Of a stretch of 64,000 nucleotides of DNA, positions 1 to 10,442 are shown piece by piece (the stretch's first letter is position 1; each line of letters begins with the position of its first letter). The translations under genes and the position numbers were made by a program. Origin of the DNA: Amphibalanus amphitrite. Taxonomy: Eukaryota; Arthropoda; Thecostraca; Balanomorpha; Balanidae. Location of the stretch: assembly GCF_019059575.1 (NCBI RefSeq), contig NW_024883066.1, positions 1 through 64,000 on the forward strand. Direction: 5' to 3'. A model generated the notes under the pieces. It saw only the letters and a program-made list of their open reading frames with translations. It ran no database searches and was not told where the DNA came from.

Positions 1-560
1 TGGGTGGAAACCCCTCTCCCTCCAGATGCCGACCTAGCTTCGTGACACTATGCACTTCGTGGAATGGGGTGGAAATGAAGGCAGCTTCTGCCAGAAATTA
101 ATGGTCGTAAACGACAGATAGTGGGCGAATCATTTGCGCTGTGAGTGAACACAAGCTTCTCTGCTACATTTGCTTTATATAATGAGTACCACTACTGTCC
201 TCTACGTCATTTTTAAAAGGAGTTGAATTTCATTCTGGAGTGAAAGGTAAACAATCGGGAAAATAAACGATGGCGACACCTAAAGGAACGAAGAGCATGC
301 GGGTGACACTTACCATCTAAACAGAAGTGTGCAAAATAAAATTACTGTTATAGTAAGACGCTTCATTTCCCCTTGCCACCAGTCTATCCGTCATCTGCTA
401 TCTCCCGCCATCGCCATCCTCTTTGTCTTCAGTTATTTTAGCACTCTCCGTATTCTCTCCCACCCCACCTGTCAGAGCTCCCGCTCTCTTATCAGCCTGT
501 CATTTCGTCTTCCCATTCTATATTATCGCTTAGTGAACATTATATTTGTTGTATTTCCCT
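1..560. other. Non-coding stretch, nothing recognised
   Basis: Mixed-composition sequence without a convincing open frame, repeat or RNA gene. The end of the stretch becomes pyrimidine-rich and leads into the microsatellite that starts near 561. Confidence 0.5.
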
Positions 561-740
<180 letters not shown>

Positions 741-1345
741 TGCAGGGTATGACGCCATTTTGACCGGCGCCTCGGTGACTTAGCACGGCGCCGGTCATTA
801 ACGGTGGTGTGATGGAGCCGACCGGGCCGGTACCGATCGACAGACCGCCGCCGCCGCCGCTAACTCATTAGCTGGTGTCGATAGGCGGCGGAGGGCGCAG
901 CTGGCCTCGGCTCCGAGCGTCCACCTTGCGTCCACCTCCGAGCGTCCAGACGACCGGAAGTGGGTGCTCGGGAGGCGATATTTCCCCAGGCAGACGACAA
1001 CATTTCCCCAGACGGGCGGCGATATTTTGCCGTCTGCCAGGAGGGCCGTTAGTTGGCGGCGCGCCGGCTGGCGTCGGCCACTCGGGCCGGTCCGTGGAGG
1101 CCGCGGCCAGTTCGGGCCGGTCCGCAGAGGCCGCGGCCAGTTCGGGCGACGTGTGCCGTGAAATATTCCCGGCAGAATGAAATACTGCACAATCATGCAG
1201 TCCAATCCGGCGGGCGGCTCGCGCTGGCCGAGCACCGACCGGTGGTCGGTGGTGGGTGGTCGACGGGCGGTGAGCTGCCGATCTGCCCGAGAGGTGTATT
1301 ATCGCAGCTCGGGCAGACGCCTGCTGTTCTGGTCGCGTGTTATAA
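741..1345. other. GC-rich island with a 30-bp tandem duplication
   Basis: CpG- and GGCC-rich sequence with overlapping open frames in several phases, as expected from GC richness alone. A 30-bp unit is duplicated in tandem at 1082-1111 and 1112-1141 with about two differences (core GTCCGYRGAGGCCGCGGCC). It could be a promoter-type island; no TATA or exon structure is clear. Confidence 0.5.
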
Positions 1346-1545
1346 ACCTTCTTACGAGTGCCTTATATACATCCAGCAAATATACAGCTCCTTACATTCC
1401 AAGACTTTCAGTGGCATGCTTTTAAATGCGTAATAAATGCAGAATGTGGCCCAGCGACACGACGAAAAAGGCATGCAGCACAACCCCACGTATATGAAAC
1501 CAGTAAAACGCCTTTTAGGCGAAGAACGAGCGAGCGAGATAGTGA

Positions 1546-2300
1546 GCCCTGCACGTGCAGAAGGGCGAGAGGGTACTTCCAACGGGCTTGTGCAAAGCAC
1601 CCTTCTAACCGGTCGCTAGCGGTGCACCAAATTTGAACGCAATCGGCCCAGCCGTTCCTGAGATCTGGAAGCGGCATTCTGCACGTGCGCACGTGCAAAC
1701 GGGGTCCAAAATGACTTTTGCACGGCACCCTACTAACCGGTCCCTAATCGTGTACCAAATTTGAGTGCAATCGGCCCAGCCGTTCTCGAGATCTGGAAAC
1801 GCCCCCTGCACGTGCGCACGTGCAGTAGCACCCTAACCGCAACACATGGGAATGTATTGCCTGGTGGGTGCCTACCTGTATGCCAAGTTTCAGCCAAATC
1901 GCCCCAGTAATTACCGAGTTACTGAAAAGGGAAACAAATTTGGCACCTCTTATTGTTGTATTTTGCACGTGCAGCGGGGGTCACTCACATAGATGAAGAG
2001 TATCCGACCTTTGGTAGAAGGGATGCAGCTACCCTATAAAAATGACCGCAAGACAATCGCTCAAGCCGCTGCTGAGATATGGGCCTCTCAAAATCATTAC
2101 TTTTGCAAAACTGCTTGAACACCCTTGACTTTTCACGTGGCACGTGCCACGGCGGTCACTGAGATGTATCAAAGTAGTCAATTACGGGGTAGAAGGGATG
2201 GGGCTACCCAGCAAAAAAGACCGCAGGCCATTCGGTCCAGCGGTTGCTGAGATATAAGCCTCTCAAATGCGTTACAGGCCGGGCCGGGCCGGGCCGGGCC
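1546..2300 (+). repeat. Periodic CACGTGC repeat block
   Basis: GCACGTGC palindromes occur at 1551, 1681, 1809 and 1965, with a related CACGTGGCACGTGCC near 2134, so spacing is about 130, 128, 156 and 175 bp. Each unit also holds a 'CCAAATTTG...GCAATCGGCCCAGCCGTT...GAGATCTGG'-like stretch. The units are diverged, so this is an old tandem array or a transposon body with internal repeats. A related block lies at 51530-52045. Confidence 0.7.
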
Positions 2301-2303
2301 GCT
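2277..2303 (+). repeat. (GGCCG)n short tandem repeat
   Basis: About five GGCCG units in perfect tandem at the end of the CACGTGC block. Confidence 0.85.
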
Positions 2304-2794
2304 CATACTGAGATTTTTCCGTTATATTGAAAAGACTTCGCTTCGCTTTCAAAATTTGCTTGTCGCCTTCGCTGGCGTTGGCAAACAAGCGGACCCATTA
2401 CTTCATAGATCTAAGAAGGCGGTTTTCATTGAAGTTTTTAAAAAGAACGTTCACCTTCGCCCTGGTGGGGGGGGGGCCATTTTGGCCCCCCCCTGTGGTT
2501 TTTCAGCGATAACTCAGAAACACTTGAGTTAGCGCCCTGAAACTTTGTATAGCTGTTTATTCAACATTTTTACATCATGTCCTTTTTTGGGGGGTTCGGG
2601 TCAGGTCAGGTCAGGTCACAAGGTCACCAAAACTGACACCACCTCTAAAAAAGTTCAAAGCTCTCTCAAAGGCACAGCTTTTATCCGATCGATGTAAAAT
2701 TTACAGTACTTGAAGATGTCGCCCAGCTCTACAAAATGGCTATCTCGGATTTTTTATAAATGTGACCTAGGGTCAGGTCAGGTCATCGCTGCTC

Positions 2795-2813
2795 CCCATT
2801 ATAAGTCAATGGG
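2795..2813 (+). repeat. Shared core CCCATTATAAGTCAATGGG (B1 copy)
   Basis: Interrupted inverted repeat (CCCATT/AATGGG, 7-base spacer) preceded by GGTCAGGTCA words. The same block recurs in D (4001-4018), E1 (10190-10208), A1 (23207-23225), E3 (25998-26016), C (26811-26829), E4 (28232-28250), A2 (38747-38765), E2 (45081-45099) and B2 (56857-56875), and in degenerate form in J (52392-52414) and J' (58157-58178). Confidence 0.9.
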
Positions 2814-3046
2814 AGAATCGAAAAGTAGTTGTTTTTCAGCTAAATCGGGCGTGATTGTTCCTATATTTCGTTATTGAAGTGTCTTGGGTCAGCAAATCAC
2901 AGCCCATGTGAAACCATTTGCTTGTGACCTCGCTGAGGTCACGCTAGGTCATCTCCCTGGTCACCAGAGGTCACCAGCGGTTTTTTTCTGCACTTACTTG
3001 TTATTGAATAGAGATAGAGACTCCGTTCGACGTTTATCGTGTTTGT

Positions 3047-3175
3047 CTCGTCAATGCGGATCGAATGATATGCAGCATGACCTATTTCGGTAAGGTCATG
3101 ACCTTGACCTGAGGTCAAATTTTCAAAATGACCTTTCGAGGTCAAACTATATATCATTCGACGCGTCTCGACGAG
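3047..3175. repeat. Central fold-back module of B1
   Basis: CTCGTCAATGCGGATCGAATG (3047 onward) and a near reverse complement ending at 3175 flank about 80 bp packed with GGTCA/TGACC words, including AGGTCATGACCT at 3093-3104. Comparable modules lie in D (about 4251-4387), A1 (23456-23563), C, A2, E2 (45319-45447) and B2. Confidence 0.8.
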
Positions 3176-3637
3176 CCAAGCACGATGGTGCATGAATCGT
3201 TTCTCTATTTTCTCGTGAATGCATGCTATAGTTAAAAACATTTTCAACGAAATTTGCCAAGTTGACCTTGCATGACCTCTGTAGGCCAAACCGTTGAGCT
3301 GAGGTCAAATCTGACGAACCTTGGCGAAAGAGCTTGAAAAGAGCTATCGATTGCTTTTTTCCGCGGCTCTCTAGCTCTTCTAGTTTCCGAGCTACAGCGG
3401 AATATGTCCGGCAACACCGAAAACACTGAAATTTGACCTATGATGACCTCTAGCGACCTCAATATTGACCTTAGCGAAAAAATGACCGAAATACTTTCGA
3501 ACGTACTTGTTATGGGCTTTCGTTTGCTTTTTTCCGCGTCTTCCTAGCCCTCTTCGTTTTCGATTTAGACGGGGGGGGTCATTTTGGCCCCCCCCCCACC
3601 AGGGCGAAGGTGGCTCAGACCCACACCAGGGCGCGGG

Positions 3638-4674
3638 TTAACCCTCGCCGGCCGAGGGGGGGGGGGGCGGGTGCCGCCCCCCCCATAGGGTTTTTTCGCG
3701 ATAGCTCCGAACACGCTGGCGATAGAGAGCTGAAACTTGGCATACCTGACCTTTGATCCAAGCCGCATCTTTTGACACCAACCGCATTTTTGGGTCAGGT
3801 CAGGTCACTGACCTATGACGTCATAAGTGAACCTCTGCACGGTCTTCAGATGTCGCAACTTCGCAACGCCCTCACTGCCAGAGGAGATGCCACAGGGAAA
3901 TGAAACTTGCAGGATCTAGTATCCATTATGAGTCTCACAACTTGTATATCTCGGATTTTTCCTAAAGGTCATATGAGGTCAGGTCATTTTCGTGACCTCA
4001 CCATTATAAGTCAATGGGGAAAAATTCAAACTGCTATTCTGGCGCCGGGAACGATCTCCAACTATCTCAAGCACACAGAATCGTGATTTGATGCACTCCT
4101 TGCAAGGTTAGATGCGTCACTTTTGCAATGTTGACCTTCCGTGACGTCATTTATGACGTCATCAAGGTCATATTAGTTTTTCGTCAATAACTCCCGATCA
4201 AATTGAGCTAGCGAGTCGAGAAAGCCACCAATGGACTCAGGAAGACCTGCCGGATCGAATGATATGCGACATGACCTCTTTCGACCAACTTCGTGACCTG
4301 GGGGTGCTGACCTGACCTTGACCTGAGGTCAACACCCTAAGTTGACCTGACCCGAACAAAAAGTATACCATTCGACGCGCCTGAGCAAGGCGAACACGAT
4401 GCTGCCAAAATCGCGGCTCTGCGGCCGTTTTTTGCGAAGTTATTCACCAAAAACTGAACCGTACCCTGGGGCACTTGACCTGACCTCAGAGGTCACCGGT
4501 TGACCTAGGACCTTAAAATCGGGTACCAATCTCTGCGTCTCGTAACGGCGCACACGCTCGTTTTTTCCGCGACGCGCTAGCTCCACCAGGGGCGAAACGG
4601 CGAGGGGGGGGGTCGTACCCGCCCCCCCTCGGCCGGCGCGTATGTAGAAAACCAATAGGTCCGGCGAGGGTTAA
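3638..4674 (+). mobile_element. TTAA element D, abutting B1
   Basis: Starts TTAACCCTCGCCGGCCGAGG then a long G-run hairpin, and ends with a C-run, CTCGGCCGGCG, a spacer of about 33 bp, CCGGCGAGGG and TTAA (4671-4674). It therefore shows the same one-sided spacer as the other elements. The left TTAA (3638-3641) is also the right TTAA of B1. It carries TGACGTCA and GGTCA words, the shared core at 4001-4018 and a central fold-back. No coding capacity. Decayed tails of the same family are seen near 11090-11345 and 60870-61020. Confidence 0.8.
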
Positions 4675-4831
4675 AGCCAATCACAAATGGATGAAAAATG
4701 GTAATTAAAGCTGAGCCAACAAGATCGTCCTTCATACTGGGAGACCGATTCAGTCCGCTCTACGGGCCCATACGTTTGATCGAAAGTTCCGCTCATAACA
4801 AGGGTATAAAATCCCGGCCGACTTATTTTGA

Positions 4832-5812
4832 CCGCTGGGTGTCGCGCTGGTGTCAGCAGAGGACTATGCTGAGATGGCAGAGAGCCACTCAGGATATTTT
4901 CAAGGCGGAGCGCTATCATGCGTCATGTACATGTTGTATGCCAACGACCTCAGCCTCAGTGTCTCAGATGATGTAACAATTGTCCAGTATGCAGATGATA
5001 CACAGCTGTTGGTCAGCGGAAAGAAACGTGACGTGCAGCGAATGGTGGCCTGTATGGAGAACGCCTTACACCGTATGCATCAGTGGTTTTGTGCTAACGG
5101 CATGATGCTTAACACAGCTAAGACACAAATGGTCGTACTAGGTACACCAGCGATGCTGCGCGATCTGCCCTTAGTCTCCCTTCACTTTTGTGGCACTGTT
5201 GTTGCTGAGTCGCGAGCCGCCAAGAACCTGGGTGTTTACGTTGACCGCCATCTCAACTATGAAACGCACATCGACAATGTAACTAGAAAGTGCACGGGCA
5301 TTCTTATTGCTCTGACTCATGCACGTCACGTGATCCCAAGAGTGACACTGAAATGCATTGTCGAGGCACTTGTCCTTTCCGTGTTACGGTATTGTTTGTC
5401 AGTGTATGGTTCGTGTGGCATGACGCAGCTTCGACGTGTACAAAAACTTGTCAACTTCTGCGTTCGAGTAGTGACGGGCAAGAGGCGATATGACCATGTA
5501 TCTCAGTCCCTGGAACAACTGCAGTGGCTCACTGCTGAACAGCTTGTGATATATCACACTGTGTGTGCGGTCGAGCGGGTTATAGTTTCAGGGCAGCCTG
5601 AAAGCATCATGGCGACTATTGGTCTGCGGGCTGATCAGCGCCACAGCCATAACACGAGGCAGGCCAGCCTGTACACGCTCCCGACTATCCGAACTGAAGC
5701 AGGGAGGAGACGGCTGTGCTACCGAGGAGTAGGGCTACTGAACAGTGTCGGTGTGGAGCCCGGAACGTGCGGGTTCCGTTCTGCGGTCAGACGCGCTGTT
5801 AAGTCGCAGTAG
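4832..5812 (+). CDS. LINE-type reverse transcriptase, 5'-truncated fragment
   Basis: Open frame from 4832 (stop just upstream at 4829) to TAG at 5810-5812, with no ATG that would make a natural N-terminus. About 47 residues in is the catalytic YADD box (motif C) followed by TQLL. Before it, a degenerate motif-B region (QGGALS...LYANDL) is all that remains of the upstream fingers/palm. After it come the NxxKTQ-like segment (LNTAKTQM), the LGVYVDRHLNYETHI segment and a C-terminal region typical of arthropod jockey/CR1-type non-LTR retrotransposons. The protein would synthesise cDNA at a nicked target, but the endonuclease and most of the polymerase are missing, so this copy is dead. The clade is not certain. 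Confidence 0.85.
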   Translation, partial: PLGVALVSAEDYAEMAESHSGYFQGGALSCVMYMLYANDLSLSVSDDVTIVQYADDTQLLVSGKKRDVQRMVACMENALHRMHQWFCANGMMLNTAKTQMVVLGTPAMLRDLPLVSLHFCGTVVAESRAAKNLGVYVDRHLNYETHIDNVTRKCTGILIALTHARHVIPRVTLKCIVEALVLSVLRYCLSVYGSCGMTQLRRVQKLVNFCVRVVTGKRRYDHVSQSLEQLQWLTAEQLVIYHTVCAVERVIVSGQPESIMATIGLRADQRHSHNTRQASLYTLPTIRTEAGRRRLCYRGVGLLNSVGVEPGTCGFRSAVRRAVKSQ

Positions 5813-5946
5813 GGTATACGTGACTTCATCATGTGCGTGATTGTAGCTGCCAGCTGGTATGTCTGTTTCGCCGTGTCCACAAAGTTTTAATTCGCTTACG
5901 TGAACTAGTGAAAAGCCATTGTTTTATAATGGATCTTGTTCGAATA

Positions 5947-5970
5947 CATCTATCTATCTATCTATCTATC
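5947..5970 (+). repeat. (ATCT)n microsatellite, probable LINE tail
   Basis: About six tandem ATCT/TCTA units directly after the presumed LINE 3' UTR. Confidence 0.85.
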
Positions 5971-6189
5971 AGTGGAGACGATGCTCTACTCGTACAGTAC
6001 CTCCTCCTACACAGTGTACAGAAACTTCAGTAACGTAAGCCAACTGCACTTTTAAGTTGCTAATTTGCTGTAATTGTCAACGGCAACCGCTGACGCGCAA
6101 TACAATAGCACATCCCGCCTAAAACCACTATCGGACATAACACAAAATTTATCTACCTACACATACAATACAATATCCCATTTTCGTTC

Positions 6190-6213
6190 CCCTCTCTCTC
6201 TCTCTCTCTCTCT

Positions 6214-6282
<69 letters not shown>

Positions 6283-6283
6283 A
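6190..6283 (+). repeat. (CT)n microsatellite
   Basis: Long CT tract with short C-run interruptions. Open frames across it give Leu-Ser or Arg-Glu repeats and are not genes. Confidence 0.95.
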
Positions 6284-8394
6284 TCGCGCCGCCACAGCGC
6301 AGCTCGGTCTGGCCAAATGAACGGCGAGCCGACCAAGGCCCACGGTCTCCGAGCCACAGTTAGAACACGCCAGTCCCGCCAACAGTTCGACAACGGGCGT
6401 TGGTTAAATACGAGAGTGTTCCGCTCAAGTGCGGAGAACCGGACAGCATAGCAGAATTTCCAGAGCCACACTGTCACCTGACTCGCGCTGTCTGGCGGCT
6501 GCCGGCTTTGTCACGAAAATAACTTCACTGCTAGGAACCAGACGGTTAATTACTTATTGCTAATCTACGCTTAGAAGTTACATGTAAACCCAGTGACTTA
6601 GCACTTGTGAAAAACAAAACAAATACATGCGGCTATGTTACATGTGTAAAACTGATTCCGCAATCGTGCATAAGTTTTCTAGGCACGAAAACAATCTGAG
6701 CAATATTTTCCTTCCTTTATTATCTTTCACATCTCCTCATCGGCTGTCCTCGTAAAGTAAGGGCAATGGTGACTGATAAGTTATTTAACCCTTCTTTACA
6801 CTAACTGCAATTTAAATCACAAACATCAAACATGGGGAATAGTTTCAGATAAATACTATGATATGCAACAACAAAGCACAAGAATCATCCCTGCAAGGAC
6901 ACTGACAGAACCGTAACTGACGAACATTTCCGCTTCATATAAGAGGTTAATTGCCCAATTTCAGAGTTGAGTCGTCTAGACTGCTGTAGCCCGTTTTGAC
7001 TATACCATTACCAACCGTAATGTACATGCATAGTACTGCATTTGTGTTGTCTCATTCTTGAAGACGAGGTGCGAACTAGTTAGGCGAGCATTTCAGTGGC
7101 AGTGATTTTAACGGCAGCACAAATGCACCACGTAACAGTACCTAAGCAGTAAGCGAAAACCGAACGTCACAAAAGTTGGCACTTTTAATTAGCCTAGCAC
7201 GTGATGCTATTACAAATGAAGTGGATACGCAATTACAAGTGATAAATAATGTGTCCTTGCATCGATCAAGTGAATAATTATTTGAAGCTAAAAATACTGG
7301 AATAATGTAATCGAAGATCTTTGGAAAGTAACTCTTGGCAGGAAACCGAGCTTGTGGATGTTATGGTACCCAAGACATGAGTATTGCACTTTAGCTTATA
7401 GCACTAAATTGAAAATAAGCACCGTTTGTGCCTCTATTTGAATACCTTACAGCCCAGAAGCCGGTGGAAGCCCGCCACCAAGAGGAAGAAGACGCTGTCG
7501 CACGTGTCCCTCTGTCGCACGTGTCAGACAAGCCAAGCCGCGACGGATGCTAGCTTCTCTGACAGGCTCTCAAATTAATGCATTATTTAAGGATAAAGCG
7601 GAGAGGGGCCGACTTCCCGGGCTTAAATTAGGCCAAACACACGATTAAGCTGCCGTGGTTAAGTGCCAATAAAGCAGTGATAAAGTAAAATTAGTTCATT
7701 CGTCTTGAGTCACAACCAGCCGAGTAATATTACACGCAAAATTACGCAAAGTTCTACGAAACGGTCATCACCCTAATGGACTTGCTCACATAAACGCCGC
7801 CACAATAAATGAGCCTCGTGTTGAGATCCTAATAAATAATTGTTACTGGCCAGTGGGGATTCCCAAATGACCGGTGGGGGACCCTAGTACTGCTAAGCAT
7901 TTCTCATACGTCGTAGGTAGAGCAGCCACGACAAAAATTACTTTTATGCTGCGCTCGTAGGTCCTTTTTTGTAATGCGCATACGCCCAGCGCACACGCTT
8001 GATCTCTTGCTTTTCACAGTTGTTGACTGTTGAATAGTGGCACTTACCCGAACACGTACCTATTTATAATTTGCGTAACAAGTGAAAAGTTACATTTTCA
8101 TAGTGACCATGCTGTTTTAGTTGAATACGGCACAATCGTTTACAGTCGTCTTTACTTGTCGTCTTTACTCCCTTCCAAAGTCCTCATAGATAATGAAGGC
8201 AATGCTACTGGCGATGCAAAATTGGTGCAAGTGTCTTGATGTTGGCTCTCGTCACAGCTTGCAAATTTGATGGCTCGAACACAATTACACTAGGAAACTC
8301 CACTTCAGACACCATCGCTGGATAAAGTCACTCAATTGATGGATCTCTTCGCAGCTTTCCAGACTCATCTGCTGATATACGGCGCGAATACTTA
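6284..8394. other. AT-moderate non-coding stretch
   Basis: No convincing gene or element. A short direct repeat (GTCGCACGTGTC twice, about 7497-7530) is the only local structure noted. Confidence 0.5.
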
Positions 8395-9480
8395 TGAGGA
8401 GGACTTAGCGGGGGCCGACTGGCAGCCGGCGGCCCCCCTGAACCTCGCTAGCCCGGGATCACCAGCGAGCGCCGCCGAGCCCGCGGCGAGGCCCACCAAA
8501 TGAAAGGTCGCCGGGGTAATCGTTCGCCAAGCTGCAGTAATGTCGGCGGCGCGGCCGAGGCGACGATGGCGCGGCGGCGGCAATAGTGGAGCAGCGCCGG
8601 CGCGCGGCCGCCAACTCGCCAGAGTCGGGCGGCAGCCGGACCGCCGGGGCCTCGTAACCTGTCCAGATGAAGATTGTATGGCCGGGCCGCCCATGGAACG
8701 GCCCAATGAGTGCGACACTGTTTAAACCGGCATACGCAAATGTCAGAGTGGGCGACGACTGAGAAGTTGGCCGGAACGCGAGTAGGCAGGATGTCCGATT
8801 GCAATTCATACTAGTCAAAGGATATAGTTCGCCAACGCCTCCGAATGATTTCTGAAGCGCATGGGCTGCCACCTACTTGTGTGACGCAACGACACTGCTG
8901 TTCAGATCAAAAACACCTATCCTTCGTTACAGAGTACATACATCGCCATAAACGGAATCTATAGAGAAAAATATAATAATCAGAAGCGGAAACATTAATC
9001 AATCACGAAGGTGGTAACATGCATCCAGCATGATAAGTGGAAACATGACTCTGGCATGAGTCAAACTTTACGTCAGTTTTCTGTTCACAAAACAGCTTCC
9101 ACTGGTAGCTAGCACTCAATTGCTCTTCTGGCGAGATCTGGAGGTCTCGGGACGGTCACCAGCTTCTGTTTGAACGGGGGCCGCTGTCCCGCCGTTTCTG
9201 GGAGCCGGTAGTGTCGGTAGGGATAGTGGTAGTGTCCTCCCACTAGTCAGTCCGCCGCCGTGCGCGGGCCATGACCTGCCGCCGGAGCCGGCGGGCGCAC
9301 GGCGCGCCGTCCGTCACCGCCGGCGACCCGCCAGCCCTGTTTATGAAGTGGTCGCGGCCGGTTAGTTCCGCCCTGTTACCGCCGCCACACGCCGAAATCG
9401 AGTCACGTACCGGCACTTGGCTGTTGGTATGAGCCGGGGCGCGCGCACACCAGACACCTTTGTTGCCGCTTGCACCCTTA
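8395..9480. other. GC-rich islands with AT-rich spacer
   Basis: Two CpG-rich stretches (about 8395-8720 and 9180-9470), dense in GGCC/CCGG, surround ordinary sequence. Overlapping long frames on both strands (for example 8459-8872 minus) are compositional. These could be regulatory islands; nothing more specific can be supported. Confidence 0.45.
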
Positions 9481-9840
9481 TGGGAGAGCGCTGGCCTTAT
9501 TTGAACATTTTATGGTGGTGTTCCAGGCCTGATGCGAGGTAAAAACAACTAACCCAGGAAGTTTCACGTGCCACCTGTGTCGCTAGCAGTTTTTTGCCAA
9601 TTTGGGTTTAGCTGGGCATTTACGGATAGGTACTGCTAGGATGCGAAAAAGATATTGCTGGGAAAACTCAAGCGCCATAAATTTAGGCACACGTTCAATT
9701 ATTTTAGCTACATGTGATCAAAGTATAGTCAAAGTGATACCGAAGGGAAAAACCGCTTACCGGTACCCAACGCATTTGGAAGATTCCACTGAAAAAGTAA
9801 GATATGAAGACGCAAATAAAGCATGCATATCACTGCAATG

Positions 9841-10442
9841 TTAACCAGCGCCCTGCTGGGGGGGGGGTGTTTGAACACCCCCCCCCCTTGTGGTTTTTCG
9901 CGAATATCTTAAAAACGGCGGCGCGGAGCGCCGCCGTTTTTGGTACACCTTATCATACATCAATTCTACACATGTTGTGAAAATTTCAGACCAAGGTCAT
10001 TCAAGGTCAGGTCACCAGGTCACTTGAAGTGACCTCACCTCATAAAAAGTTTCAATGTCTGTCATAGCTACACCGAGTGACCGATCGCTTTGAAACTTTC
10101 AGCGATTGCTAAGAGCAATAGCATGTACAAAATGTATATCTCAGAATTTTGATATCGATGACCTAAGGTCAGGTCAATTTTGCGACCTCCCCATTATAAG
10201 TCAATGGGAGAAAATTGAAATGCGCCTCTTTTGGACGAAAGACATTATAAACTCTCCCAAACACCGAATTACAAGTGGTTTAGACACATTGAACATGAAA
10301 ATGGTGTCTGTGACCCTTGTTTGTGCCCTCAGAGGTCATCTTAGGTCACGAATGGTATCTAACAGTTTTTCGCAAATAACTTTTGATAGAGGCATGCTAG
10401 AGCAATGAAAACGCCTTATATGTGTTCAGCTCGACGATACGG
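9841..10442 (+). mobile_element. TTAA element E1, 3'-truncated
   Basis: Starts TTAACCAGCGCCCTGCTGGG with a G-run hairpin around GTGTTTGAACAC, then the hairpin GCGGCGCGGAGCGCCGCCG and the shared core at 10190-10208. It matches the left half of E2 (44732-45932) closely and stops at the point corresponding to about 45332. The right half is missing and unrelated sequence follows. Confidence 0.85.

Larger units (their letters stand above)
2450..3641 (+). mobile_element. TTAA element B1 (piggyBac-like ends, non-autonomous)
   Basis: A 1.19-kb element. The left end is TTCA (degenerate TTAA) then CCTTCGCCCTGGTGG and a G-run hairpin with a CATTTTGG loop. The right end has the matching hairpin, CCACCAGGGCGAAGG, an extra spacer of about 18 bp, then CACCAGGGCGCGGG and TTAA. 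The single extra spacer plus repeat resembles the asymmetric subterminal repeats of piggyBac ends (family knowledge; assignment inferred). I count about 30 GGTCA/TGACC pentamers in it. There is no transposase. It is nearly identical to B2 at 56511-57701. Open frames in it (for example 2939-3289 minus) recur in B2 only because the DNA does. Confidence 0.85.
4832..5971 (+). mobile_element. 5'-truncated non-LTR retrotransposon copy
   Basis: Reverse-transcriptase fragment, about 135 bp of 3' untranslated sequence and a terminal (ATCT)n tail at about 5947-5970. A microsatellite tail is usual at the 3' end of some LINE clades. The 5' break lies between the D element (ends 4674) and 4832. Confidence 0.7.

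Noticed and set aside
2581..2640. Telomere-like repeat
   Set aside because: The tandem word is AGGTC, not TTAGG or TTAGGG, and it occurs within transposon bodies.
2939..3289. 116-codon minus frame, conserved at 57023-57349
   Set aside because: Conserved only because B1 and B2 are recent copies. The frame crosses the fold-back and GGTCA cluster and is absent from other families.
8459..8872. 137-codon minus frame
   Set aside because: GC-rich compositional frame overlapped by frames in the other phases on both strands.
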